A stretch of 64,000 bases of DNA from Sporosarcina beigongshangi (lineage in GTDB: Bacteria; Actinomycetota; Actinomycetes; Actinomycetales; Micrococcaceae), in contig NZ_JADHDY010000010.1 in the NCBI RefSeq assembly GCF_016820535.1, positions 1 through 64,000 of the forward strand, given 5' to 3'. Below, in pieces: positions 1 through 7,462 of the stretch. The position numbers and the translations under genes are program-made. A model generated the notes under the pieces. It saw only the letters and a program-made list of their open reading frames with translations, did no database searches and had not been told where the DNA came from. Numbering within the stretch: the first letter of the stretch is position 1; the number at the start of each line of letters is the position of its first letter.

Positions 1-1
1 C

Positions 2-79
2 TGGATCAAGGTCTGGCGAGCCCAAATCAACCTCTACGCCGACAACTGCATCGAAAACCCCAACGGCACCGGCTGCTAA
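2..79 (+). CDS. C-terminal end of an unidentified protein (cut by window edge)
   Basis: An open frame enters from the left edge and stops with TAA at 77-79, giving 25 residues that end in NPNGTGC. The tail is polar, contains two cysteines and looks like the end of a secreted or surface protein, but nothing allows a family call. The next gene starts 18 bases later on the same strand with a lipoprotein-type leader, so the two probably belonged to one transcript. Confidence 0.45.
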   Translation, partial: WIKVWRAQINLYADNCIENPNGTGC

Positions 80-97
80 GCAGAAGGATGGACGGCC

Positions 98-782
98 ATG
101 TTCCGTACGCTCACCAAATCCACGACGCTTCTGGCCGCCGCAATGACCGGTTTGGTCCGTATTGCCGGCTGCTACATGCGAGGCCGCGTGAGCACGACTG
201 GCAGCAGACCAACAGCAGTTTGGAGACCACTCCGCCTCCAGTTCTTATCCGTGCTAATGTGCACGAGCCAGCCAATTCTGAAGGCCCGGCCGAGAAGGTC
301 CCGCTACCGTTCAAGCCCGAGGGTCTCAACGACCCAACACTGGCGGTCTCAAGACATTCGCAGTGTGTCGGTATCAGACTTTGGATTCCTTGAATAAGAC
401 AGGTGAAGCCGGACCATACATGGCCACATGCGCGGCTGAGAATCAAACGTGCCAACCATTCGCTGAAGGCCTGGCCGCAAACCTACGCAGCCGGGGCTGG
501 ATGGTGGATGGATTGTCGGAGGCGCGAACCATGCAAGTTGTGAGGGAACCGGAAAACGACCAGATCTACCAGGCGGAGGTTGATGCCCGCTATGGCGGAC
601 TCGAAATCCACAGCGCAGAAGGGAGCAATCCTTGCGGTGACGGCTGGGTACACGAAGCCGTCGAGCTGCTGATTGCCAAGTATGCAGATGACACTAGGCA
701 CGTCACCGGTGAAAAACGCCTCGGCGTTGGTGAGGATTCCTCCTTCTACAACCGAAGGAGCGCTGGTTCTCCCACGTCTTAA
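98..782 (+). pseudogene. DUF6318-type lipoprotein, broken by two frameshifts
   Basis: The reading starts at an ATG with AGAAGG 10 bases upstream and gives a lipoprotein signal (residues 1-25: charged start, hydrophobic core, final GC lipobox). The sense then moves to another frame for about 180-345 (EGPAEKVPLPFKPEGL) and to a third frame from about 345 to the stop at 782 (GLKTF, then GPYMATCAAENQTC and GSNPCGDGWVHEAVELL). Joined, these pieces resemble the actinobacterial DUF6318 lipoproteins, which carry an EGPAxxVPLP segment, a YWYxT-like segment and a cysteine pair. No single frame covers the protein, so it is degenerate unless the assembly is wrong. The family call is from memory of the pattern. 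A strong hairpin follows at once. Confidence 0.5.
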
Positions 783-783
783 T

Positions 784-836
784 GTACGACGGCGTCAGTC
801 ACCTGCCGCTGGAAGGGGCGACTGACGCCGTCGTAC
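784..836. terminator. Bidirectional terminator hairpin
   Basis: Perfect 17-bp inverted repeat (arms 784-800 and 820-836) around a 19-base loop, between two convergent units: the broken lipoprotein gene (+) and the acyl-CoA oxidase gene (-). T-tracts are poor, but stem strength and position fit a shared terminator. Confidence 0.75.
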
Positions 837-853
837 TTCAGGAGCAGAGGGAG

Positions 854-2926
854 CTACTTTTTGGATGCAGCCTTTGCCTTGGCGATGAGGATCTTCTCGT
901 CAACGGGTGCATCGGCGCTGGCGCGCAGGGCACGGTAGTATTCGCGGGCCTCGTCCTGCCGCTCGCGCTCTATGCCGGAGGCGATGGGGGCGCGGAGGTG
1001 CTCGGGCCCGTAGCCAAAGGCATCGACGAGATCGAGCGCGTGGGGGCGCAGCTTGGCAAGAACGCGGTTGATGTACGGCGCCAGTGTGCGGGCGCGCTGC
1101 ATGGAAATGCGGCCGTTCATCAGGTACCAGTCGAGGTGCTTCTCGATCAGGCCCAGGCCGAAGAGGTCGCGCAGGCGGGTCAGGACGCGCTTGGTCCCCG
1201 CGTCGTCAATCCGGCCGAGGGCGGCGGTGAAGGCCTCCCACTGCAGCAGCTCGGCATGGGCCCGGGCGGCCTCAATGAGATCGTTCTGGTTGTTGTTGAA
1301 GATTTCCGCGCCCTTGTCCTTGGGCATCTTCGCGGCTTCCTTGAGTGCACCCGCCACGTCGGCCACCATGGTCTGGACACGCTCGGTCAGCATCTGGCGC
1401 TGCGTGTCCTCATCCTTGAGCGCCTTGGCGGACTTCTGGGCGGAGCCGGTATCGGTGACAAACTGCGCAACCTGGCGCAGCCCAGTCTTGTTGAGGGTCA
1501 GGTCGGCGGCCTGGCCGGCCACGAAGCGGGCCAGCACGCCGAAGTCCAGATTCCGGAATTCCTTGCTGTAGTCGGCCAGCAGGCGCTTGGCCACCAGCTG
1601 CAGGAGCACCGTGTTGTCGCCCTCAAAGGTTGCGTAGATGTCCAGGTCCGCGCGCAGCGAGGTGAAGCGGTTGCCCACCATGAACCCGGCGCCGCCGCAG
1701 GCTTCACGGCATTCCTGCAGCGTGTCCAGGGCATGCCATGTCGTGACGGACTTCAGCGCTGCGGCAAGCGTTTCCAGGTCCTGGCGGTCCTCGTCGGTGT
1801 CGTGCGCACCCGAGAAGACGTCGTCGAACTTCACCAGCAGCTCTTCGTGGGCAAACGCCGCAGCATACGTTGTGGCCAGCAGCGGCAGCAGCCGGCGCTG
1901 GTGGCGCTGGTAGTCCAGGAGGACTACTTCCTCGGTGTCGGATGCGGCGTTGAACTGTCGGCGTTCCGTTGCGTACTGGATGGCGATCTTCAGGGCCACC
2001 TTGGACGCGGCCACGGCTGCACCATTGAGCGAGACACGTCCCTGCACCAGTGTGCCGAGCATGGTGAAGAAGCGGCGGCCGGGGCTGGCGATGGATGAGC
2101 TGTAGCTGCCGTCGACTGCCACGTCGCCATAGCGGTTCAGCAGGTTGGTGCGGGGGATCCGCACATTGTGGAAGGCCAGACGGCCGTTGTCGATCCCGTT
2201 GAGACCGCCCTTGATGCCGTCATCCAGGCCCTCAATGCCGGGCAGGAACTCCATGGTTTCCGGGTCGCGCAGGTCCACGTAGAACGCATGGACGCCGTGG
2301 TTGACGCCCTGGGTGATGAGTTGTGCGAACACCACGGCGGCAACGCCGTGCGCCGCGGCATTGCCCAGGAACTCCTTCCACGCAGCGCGGAAAGGGGTGT
2401 TGATGACGAACTCCTGCGCGTCGGCATCATAGGTGGCGGTGGTGCCGATCGAGGCGACGTCGGAACCGTGCCCGATCTCCGTCATGGCGAAGGCGCCGGG
2501 GATGGAAAGGTCCATGATGCCGGGCAGCCACTTGTCCTGGTGTTCCTCGCTGCCCAGGTGCAGCACTGCGGAGCCGAACAGGCCCCACTGCACCCCGCCC
2601 TTGATCTGCAGGGACGGGTCTGCGATGACCAGTTCCTCAAAGCCGGCAACGTTTCCGCCATGGTTGTCGGAGCCGCCCAGCCTGGTGGGGAAGGCCCGGT
2701 GCACGCCGTTTGCCTGAACGAGGATCCGGAGCTGTTCGAGGACGCGTTCGCGATGCTCCTCGTAGCCCAGGCCCTCGACCTTGTGCAGCTCCGGCCGTCC
2801 AGCCAGTTCGCGGGCGGCCAGGCGCACTTCGGCCCAGCGTCCAAGGAGCAGTTCACCGAGCTTGGCGGTGTCGACGCCGGCGTCGATGCCGTCCGCGGAC
2901 GAAACAGGGGTCATTGTGTTGGTCAT
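854..2926 (-). CDS. Acyl-CoA oxidase/dehydrogenase (long ACAD type)
   Basis: Flavoprotein that introduces a trans-2 double bond into acyl-CoA, the first step of beta-oxidation. The 690-residue protein has the acyl-CoA oxidase pattern: an N-terminal alpha domain, the FAD-contacting FAMTEIGHGSD stretch, then CGGAGF and TFEGDNTVLLQLVAKRLL near residue 450, which carries the likely catalytic Glu, and a long helical C-terminal domain. Length and the TFEGDN motif point to the oxidase-like branch rather than short FadE proteins. A longer frame reaches 2983, but the ATG at 2926 has AGAAGGA six bases upstream and is preferred. It faces a TetR gene and a thiolase-ketoreductase-hydratase operon, which suggests joint control. 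Substrate chain length is unknown. Confidence 0.85.
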   Translation of the reverse strand: MTNTMTPVSSADGIDAGVDTAKLGELLLGRWAEVRLAARELAGRPELHKVEGLGYEEHRERVLEQLRILVQANGVHRAFPTRLGGSDNHGGNVAGFEELVIADPSLQIKGGVQWGLFGSAVLHLGSEEHQDKWLPGIMDLSIPGAFAMTEIGHGSDVASIGTTATYDADAQEFVINTPFRAAWKEFLGNAAAHGVAAVVFAQLITQGVNHGVHAFYVDLRDPETMEFLPGIEGLDDGIKGGLNGIDNGRLAFHNVRIPRTNLLNRYGDVAVDGSYSSSIASPGRRFFTMLGTLVQGRVSLNGAAVAASKVALKIAIQYATERRQFNAASDTEEVVLLDYQRHQRRLLPLLATTYAAAFAHEELLVKFDDVFSGAHDTDEDRQDLETLAAALKSVTTWHALDTLQECREACGGAGFMVGNRFTSLRADLDIYATFEGDNTVLLQLVAKRLLADYSKEFRNLDFGVLARFVAGQAADLTLNKTGLRQVAQFVTDTGSAQKSAKALKDEDTQRQMLTERVQTMVADVAGALKEAAKMPKDKGAEIFNNNQNDLIEAARAHAELLQWEAFTAALGRIDDAGTKRVLTRLRDLFGLGLIEKHLDWYLMNGRISMQRARTLAPYINRVLAKLRPHALDLVDAFGYGPEHLRAPIASGIERERQDEAREYYRALRASADAPVDEKILIAKAKAASKK

Positions 2927-2995
2927 GATTATCCTTCTGTTGCGAAATTTGGTTCTGTTGCGAAAAGATCGCGGTGGTGTCATTGCGAGCTCAAG

Positions 2996-3730
2996 TCACG
3001 GATTGATGTGCGGTACCGGTGTGCTGCCAGGGTTGACCAGCCGGCCCACGCCATCAAACAGCCACGCTGCGATCTGCTCGGCCATGGCCTGGGAGTGCGG
3101 TTTTGCTGGATGCTCCGGCGTCTGCAGCCACAGCTCGCCGGCCGTACGCACCATGCCGATCGCCGCCGTCGGCCAGTAATCCAGCAGGGTTGACTCCGGC
3201 TCGCCCAGCAGGTGCCGCAGCGGGTCGGTGATCATTTCCGTGACGGAATCAAAGAATCCGCTGAGCTCACCGGAGGTGCGGGCGTCACCTTCCGTGGGCG
3301 TCGTGGCAAAGAAATACACGTTGGGGGAGGTCTGCGCCATCTGCAGGTAGGCGGCCACCATGGCCGTCACGCCGGCGCGCGGTTCCCTCGCCCCCTGGAG
3401 CGCCGCGGCAATCGTGTCCTGCATCTGCCGGATCACCACGGCTCCCACCGCCTGCCGCAGCCCCGACTTGTCGCCAAAGTAGCGGTAGAAAACGGATTTT
3501 GACGTTCCTGCCGTGACCGCAATGTCCTCCATGGAGGCGTCCGCACCGAGACGGTGGATGGCGCGCCGGGTGGCCTTGATCAAGGCACGACGGCGTTCCT
3601 CGCGATGCGCCTCCCACCTCGCCGAACGCCCGTCAACAGTCGGGAGGGAGGTGGTTTGCGCAGCGGGGATGCCCCGAGGCTGGTCCTGAATGGTTGGCGG
3701 TTGGCTTGGCCCTCGCCGTAGCGTGTTCAC
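2996..3730 (-). CDS. TetR family regulator of the fatty-acyl module
   Basis: A 244-residue repressor with a TetR helix-turn-helix at about residues 50-95 (SMEDIAVTAGTSKSVFYRYF) and a ligand domain behind it. An unusual 40-residue polar extension precedes the HTH. The GTG start at 3730 directly abuts a 31-bp palindrome, leaving no room for a ribosome binding site; a TACGCT -10 box ends 7 bases before the GTG, so the mRNA is probably leaderless. Lying between the acyl-CoA oxidase gene and the divergent thiolase operon, it most likely represses these genes until an acyl-CoA ligand binds. The ligand is inferred. Confidence 0.85.
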   Translation of the reverse strand: MNTLRRGPSQPPTIQDQPRGIPAAQTTSLPTVDGRSARWEAHREERRRALIKATRRAIHRLGADASMEDIAVTAGTSKSVFYRYFGDKSGLRQAVGAVVIRQMQDTIAAALQGAREPRAGVTAMVAAYLQMAQTSPNVYFFATTPTEGDARTSGELSGFFDSVTEMITDPLRHLLGEPESTLLDYWPTAAIGMVRTAGELWLQTPEHPAKPHSQAMAEQIAAWLFDGVGRLVNPGSTPVPHINP

Positions 3731-3761
3731 GATACTCAGCGTATCAGGTACGCTGAGTATC
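3731..3761. promoter_or_regulatory. TetR operator overlapping two divergent -10 boxes
   Basis: Perfect 13-bp inverted repeat (arms GATACTCAGCGTA and TACGCTGAGTATC, 5-bp spacer). Each arm holds TACGCT reading outward: on the minus strand it ends 7 bases before the regulator GTG, and on the plus strand at 3749-3754 it would start the thiolase mRNA near 3762. A TTCACG -35-like box lies at 3726-3731 (+). One bound dimer would cover both promoters. Confidence 0.8.
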
Positions 3762-3795
3762 AGTTACCGAAGTGATTCCCAGAGGAGAATGCCTT

Positions 3796-5139
3796 ATGAC
3801 CACACCCACAGCCGCAGCCACACCCGGCTCTTCCGCCCTCCCTGTACCGCGCAAGGCCGTGGTGGTGGGTGGCAACCGCATCCCCTTCGCACGTTCCGGC
3901 GGCGCCTACACACACTCTTCCAACCAGGACATGCTGACGGCTGCCCTGGACGGTCTCGTTGCCCGCTTCGGCCTGGCCGGTGAAGAAATCGGCGAGGTTG
4001 CCGCCGGTGCGGTCCTTAAGCACTCCCGCGACTTCAACCTGGCCCGTGAAGCCGTACTCGGCTCGGCACTGGCCGCCACGACGCCCGCCTATGACCTCCA
4101 GCAGGCGTGCGCCACCGGCATGGAAGCCGTGATCGGGCTGTCCAACAAGATCAAGCTGGGCCAGATTGATTCCGCCATAGCAGGCGGCGTCGACTCGGCG
4201 TCCGACGCTCCCATTGCTGTCAGCGAGGGCCTGCGCAGCATCCTGCTGGATCTCAGCCGTGCCAAGACGGCCGGCCAGAAGGCCAAGATCATCGCCCGCA
4301 TCCGACCCAAGGACCTCACTCCCAACGCGCCCACCACCGGCGAACCGCGAACCGGCCTGTCCATGGGAGAGCACCAGGCGTTGACCACGGCGCAGTGGAA
4401 CATCACCCGCGAAGCCCAGGATGAACTGGCGCTGGCCAGCCACCAAAACCTTGCCGCCGCCTACGACCGGCACTTCTTTGATGACCTCATCACCCCGTTC
4501 CGCGGCCTCAGCCGCGACTCGAACCTGCGCGCCGACAGCTCCCTGGAGAAACTGGCGAAGCTCAAGCCGGCCTTCGGCAAGGCCCTCGGCGAGGGTGCCA
4601 CCATGACGGCCGGCAACTCCACCCCGCTGACCGACGGCGCTTCAACCGTCCTGTTGGCATCGGAAGAATGGGCCACGGCCCGCGAGCTGCCCATCCTGGC
4701 CGATGTGGTGGACGGCGAAGCCGCCGCCGTCGACTTTGTCCACGGCAAGGACGGACTGCTCATGGCGCCGGCCTTCGCCGTGCCCCGCCTGCTGGCACGC
4801 AACGGCCTGACACTGGATGACATCGACTACTTTGAAATCCACGAGGCATTCGCCGGCACGGTGCTGAGCACCCTGGCGGCCTGGGAGGACGAGGAATTCG
4901 GCAAGACCCGACTGGGCCTCGATGGCGCCTTCGGCACGGTGGACCGCAGCAAGCTCAACGTCAACGGCTCCTCCCTCGCGGCCGGACACCCCTTCGCCGC
5001 GACCGGCGGACGGCTTGTGGCCACGCTTGCCAAGATGCTGCACGAGCGCGGCACCGTTGACGGGCGCCCGGCACGCGGCCTGATTTCCGTCTGCGCCGCC
5101 GGCGGCCAGGGCGTTGTCGCCATCCTGGAAGCACGGTGA
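3796..5139 (+). CDS. Acetyl-CoA C-acyltransferase (FadA2/FadI-type thiolase)
   Basis: Thiolase that cleaves or forms 3-ketoacyl-CoA. The 447-residue sequence has the thiolase residues in order: nucleophilic Cys in QQACATGMEA, the IHEAFAGT histidine motif, GHPFAATGGR, and the second Cys in SVCAAGGQG near the C terminus. The frame opens at 3772, but the ATG at 3796 follows AGAGGAGA at good distance. It is the first gene of a tightly packed operon: the ketoreductase start overlaps its stop codon. The order thiolase, FabG4-like, hydratase matches the mycobacterial fadA2-fabG4-htdX group, where the thiolase works with a high-molecular-weight FabG. Confidence 0.9.
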   Translation: MTTPTAAATPGSSALPVPRKAVVVGGNRIPFARSGGAYTHSSNQDMLTAALDGLVARFGLAGEEIGEVAAGAVLKHSRDFNLAREAVLGSALAATTPAYDLQQACATGMEAVIGLSNKIKLGQIDSAIAGGVDSASDAPIAVSEGLRSILLDLSRAKTAGQKAKIIARIRPKDLTPNAPTTGEPRTGLSMGEHQALTTAQWNITREAQDELALASHQNLAAAYDRHFFDDLITPFRGLSRDSNLRADSSLEKLAKLKPAFGKALGEGATMTAGNSTPLTDGASTVLLASEEWATARELPILADVVDGEAAAVDFVHGKDGLLMAPAFAVPRLLARNGLTLDDIDYFEIHEAFAGTVLSTLAAWEDEEFGKTRLGLDGAFGTVDRSKLNVNGSSLAAGHPFAATGGRLVATLAKMLHERGTVDGRPARGLISVCAAGGQGVVAILEAR

Positions 5140-6521
5140 CACCGATGAGCCAGACAAGCAAGGCCTCCGCCGTGCGCGAGAAGTCAGACAAGTACACCGA
5201 ATTCGTCAGCCGCGGCTTCGGTCGCGACCTGGCCAAGCGGCTGGGCCTGCCTCAGCCGGCCGTTTTGCGCCGCTACAGACCCAACGCGCCCCTGGTCGAA
5301 GGCCCCATCCTGGTCGTGGGCCATGGGGTCGGAGCCGACGGCGTGGCGCAGGTGCTGCTCGATTGGCACCTGGACGTCCGGCGCCATGCAACGCCCAAGG
5401 AGAAACTGGGTGCCATTGTTGTGGTGCTGGACGGGCTGGACCACCCCGGACAGCTGTCGGAACCCATGCTTGCCATCGGTGCAGCGCTGCGCGACCTCAA
5501 CAAGAACGCCCGCATCGTGAGCATCTCCCGGCCGGCCCTGGACGACGACGCTCCGGCCCTGGCGGCGGCACGCAACGGCGTGGACGGGATCATCCGCTCC
5601 GTTGCCAAGGAATTGCGGGCCGGGGCCACTGCCAACGGGGTGCTGCTCGCCAACGGCATCGCCGCTGATGCGCCCAGCGCCATGTCGGCGCTGCGCTTCT
5701 TCCTCTCCGGCAGGTCCGCGTTTGTGGACGGCCAGTTCCTGACGGCATCCTCGGAGGGAACGGCCGGCAACGCGGATTGGGCCAGCCCGCTGGATGGCAG
5801 CGTCGCCGTGGTCACGGGCGCAGCCCGCGGCATCGGCGCCGCCATTGCGCGCACCCTTGCACGCGACGGCGCCACAGTCATCGCCGTGGATGTCCCGGCA
5901 GCGGGCGACCACTTGGCCGCCGTCGCCAATTCCATCCGTGGCACGGCACTCCAGCTTGACGTCACCGCCCCGGATGCGGGCGCACGCATCCTCGACCACG
6001 CACTCAGCCGCCACGGGCGCCTGGACATTGTGGTGCACAATGCCGGCATTACGCGGGACAAGCTCCTGGCGAACATGGACGCGGGCCGCTGGGATTCCGT
6101 CATCGCGGTGAACATCGCCTCGCAGCTGCGCATGAACGAGGCCTTCCTGGCCAGCAGCAGCTTTGCCGGAAACGCACGCATCATCAGCGTTTCCTCCACT
6201 AGCGGCATCGCCGGCAACCGCGGACAGAGCAACTACGCCGCCTCCAAGGCGGGGGTCATCGGGATGGTCCGTTCCACCGCGAAGCTGCTGGCCGAGCGCG
6301 GAGGCACGGTCAACGCCGTCGCACCCGGATTCATCGAAACAGACATGACGGCCAAGATCCCCTTCGCCACCCGCGAGGTGGCGCGCCGTCTGAACAGCCT
6401 GCAGCAGGGCGGGCGGCCCGGAGACGTGGCCGAGGCCATCGCCTACTTTGCCCAGCCCGGCTCGGCCGGAGTCACCGCCAACGTGCTGCGGGTGTGTGGA
6501 CAGAACCTGGTGGGCCAGTAA
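5136..6521 (+). CDS. High-molecular-weight 3-oxoacyl reductase (FabG4 type)
   Basis: NAD(P)H-dependent reductase of 3-ketoacyl thioesters. The N-terminal ~215 residues form a degenerate Rossmann-like domain typical of FabG4 proteins. The C-terminal half is a full short-chain dehydrogenase: TGAARGIGAA nucleotide loop at about 228, HNAGITRD, the catalytic Ser in ISVSSTSG and YAASK near residue 370. The GTG at 5136 overlaps the thiolase TGA and has GGAAG 4 bases upstream; an ATG at 5145 is the alternative. The C terminus overlaps the next ATG (TAATG), so all three operon genes are translationally coupled. Confidence 0.9.
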   Translation: MTPMSQTSKASAVREKSDKYTEFVSRGFGRDLAKRLGLPQPAVLRRYRPNAPLVEGPILVVGHGVGADGVAQVLLDWHLDVRRHATPKEKLGAIVVVLDGLDHPGQLSEPMLAIGAALRDLNKNARIVSISRPALDDDAPALAAARNGVDGIIRSVAKELRAGATANGVLLANGIAADAPSAMSALRFFLSGRSAFVDGQFLTASSEGTAGNADWASPLDGSVAVVTGAARGIGAAIARTLARDGATVIAVDVPAAGDHLAAVANSIRGTALQLDVTAPDAGARILDHALSRHGRLDIVVHNAGITRDKLLANMDAGRWDSVIAVNIASQLRMNEAFLASSSFAGNARIISVSSTSGIAGNRGQSNYAASKAGVIGMVRSTAKLLAERGGTVNAVAPGFIETDMTAKIPFATREVARRLNSLQQGGRPGDVAEAIAYFAQPGSAGVTANVLRVCGQNLVGQ

Positions 6522-7423
6522 TGGCCGAGACAGTGCTGAGCGAGATGCCCTCGCTGTCCAAGCTGTACGTCAATGCGGCCGCGACTGCCGCCAAGAGCAG
6601 CTTGCTGCGCACCGCCCCCGTCGTTGCCCTGCCGGCAACGGCGGTGGAGGTGCGCGGCGTCCGGCCCGACCTGACCAAGGTTACGGAGTTCGCACACCTC
6701 ATGGGCGAGCCTGCCCGCGATGTGCTGCCCTCAGGCTATTTGCACGCTTTCGCGTTCCCCGTGGCCATGAGCGTCATGGTTGCGGACAACTTCCCGCTGC
6801 CGCTGCTGGGCATGATCCATCTGCGCAACCAGGTCGAACACCTCGCCCCGGTGCATTTCGACGACGAGCTCTCCGTCCGCGCCTGGGCCCGGGACCTCAC
6901 CGGCCACCGCAGCGGCACGCAAGTGCAGATCGTTGCGGAAGTACTCAGCGGCGACGGTACGCAGCTGCTGTGGCGCGGGGTTTCAACCTACCTTGCGAAG
7001 GGCGTGTTCCTGCCCGGCCTGGACAAACCCGTGGAGCCCGCGGTACGGGTTGACTTTGTTCCGCCGGCCCCCACGGCTCAGTGGCGCCTGGGGGTTGACA
7101 CGGGCCGTGCCTATGCGGCCGTGTCCGGAGACTTCAACCCCATCCACCTCAGCATCCTGAGCGCCAAGATGCTGGGCATGCGCCGGTCCATCGCCCACGG
7201 CATGTACGCCGCTGCCCGGGTGCTGGCCACCGTTCCGCTGGCCAAGCCGCCGGCGTACAGCTGGGACATTGCCTTTGACTCGCCGATCTTCCTGCCGGCC
7301 ACTGTCTCACTCGAGGTGGTCGACCGCCGGGCGGACGACGGCGCATGGCTGGGCTCGGATTTCACCGCCTGGAACGCGCGCAGTTCCCGGAAGTTCTTCA
7401 GCGGTTCCGTGGCCGCTTCCTGA
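6521..7423 (+). CDS. MaoC-like (R)-specific enoyl hydratase, double hotdog
   Basis: Hydratase/dehydratase interconverting trans-2-enoyl and 3-hydroxyacyl thioesters. The 300-residue protein has two hotdog halves. The C-terminal half holds the hydratase-2 signature YAAVSGDFNPIH, with catalytic Asp and His, followed by SIAHGMYAAARVL. The N-terminal half is a degenerate hotdog, as in HtdX/HtdY proteins. The ATG overlaps the ketoreductase stop. With thiolase, reductase and the divergent acyl-CoA oxidase it completes a beta-oxidation-like or chain-building cycle; the direction in vivo cannot be read from the sequence. Confidence 0.88.
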   Translation: MAETVLSEMPSLSKLYVNAAATAAKSSLLRTAPVVALPATAVEVRGVRPDLTKVTEFAHLMGEPARDVLPSGYLHAFAFPVAMSVMVADNFPLPLLGMIHLRNQVEHLAPVHFDDELSVRAWARDLTGHRSGTQVQIVAEVLSGDGTQLLWRGVSTYLAKGVFLPGLDKPVEPAVRVDFVPPAPTAQWRLGVDTGRAYAAVSGDFNPIHLSILSAKMLGMRRSIAHGMYAAARVLATVPLAKPPAYSWDIAFDSPIFLPATVSLEVVDRRADDGAWLGSDFTAWNARSSRKFFSGSVAAS

Positions 7424-7431
7424 CGGACTGG

Positions 7432-7461
7432 CTTCCCTGCCGGCATGGTCCGGCGGGGAAG
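7432..7461. terminator. Bidirectional hairpin between convergent genes
   Basis: Arms 7432-7443 and 7450-7461 pair over 12 bp with one mismatch around a 6-base loop. It sits exactly between the hydratase stop and the stop of the convergent membrane hydrolase. Confidence 0.65.
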
Positions 7462-7462
7462 G

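Noticed and set aside
782-2098. A 438-residue open frame antisense to the acyl-CoA oxidase gene
   Set aside because: High GC keeps the opposite frames open. It has no ribosome binding site and no family motifs, and the minus-strand gene explains the sequence.
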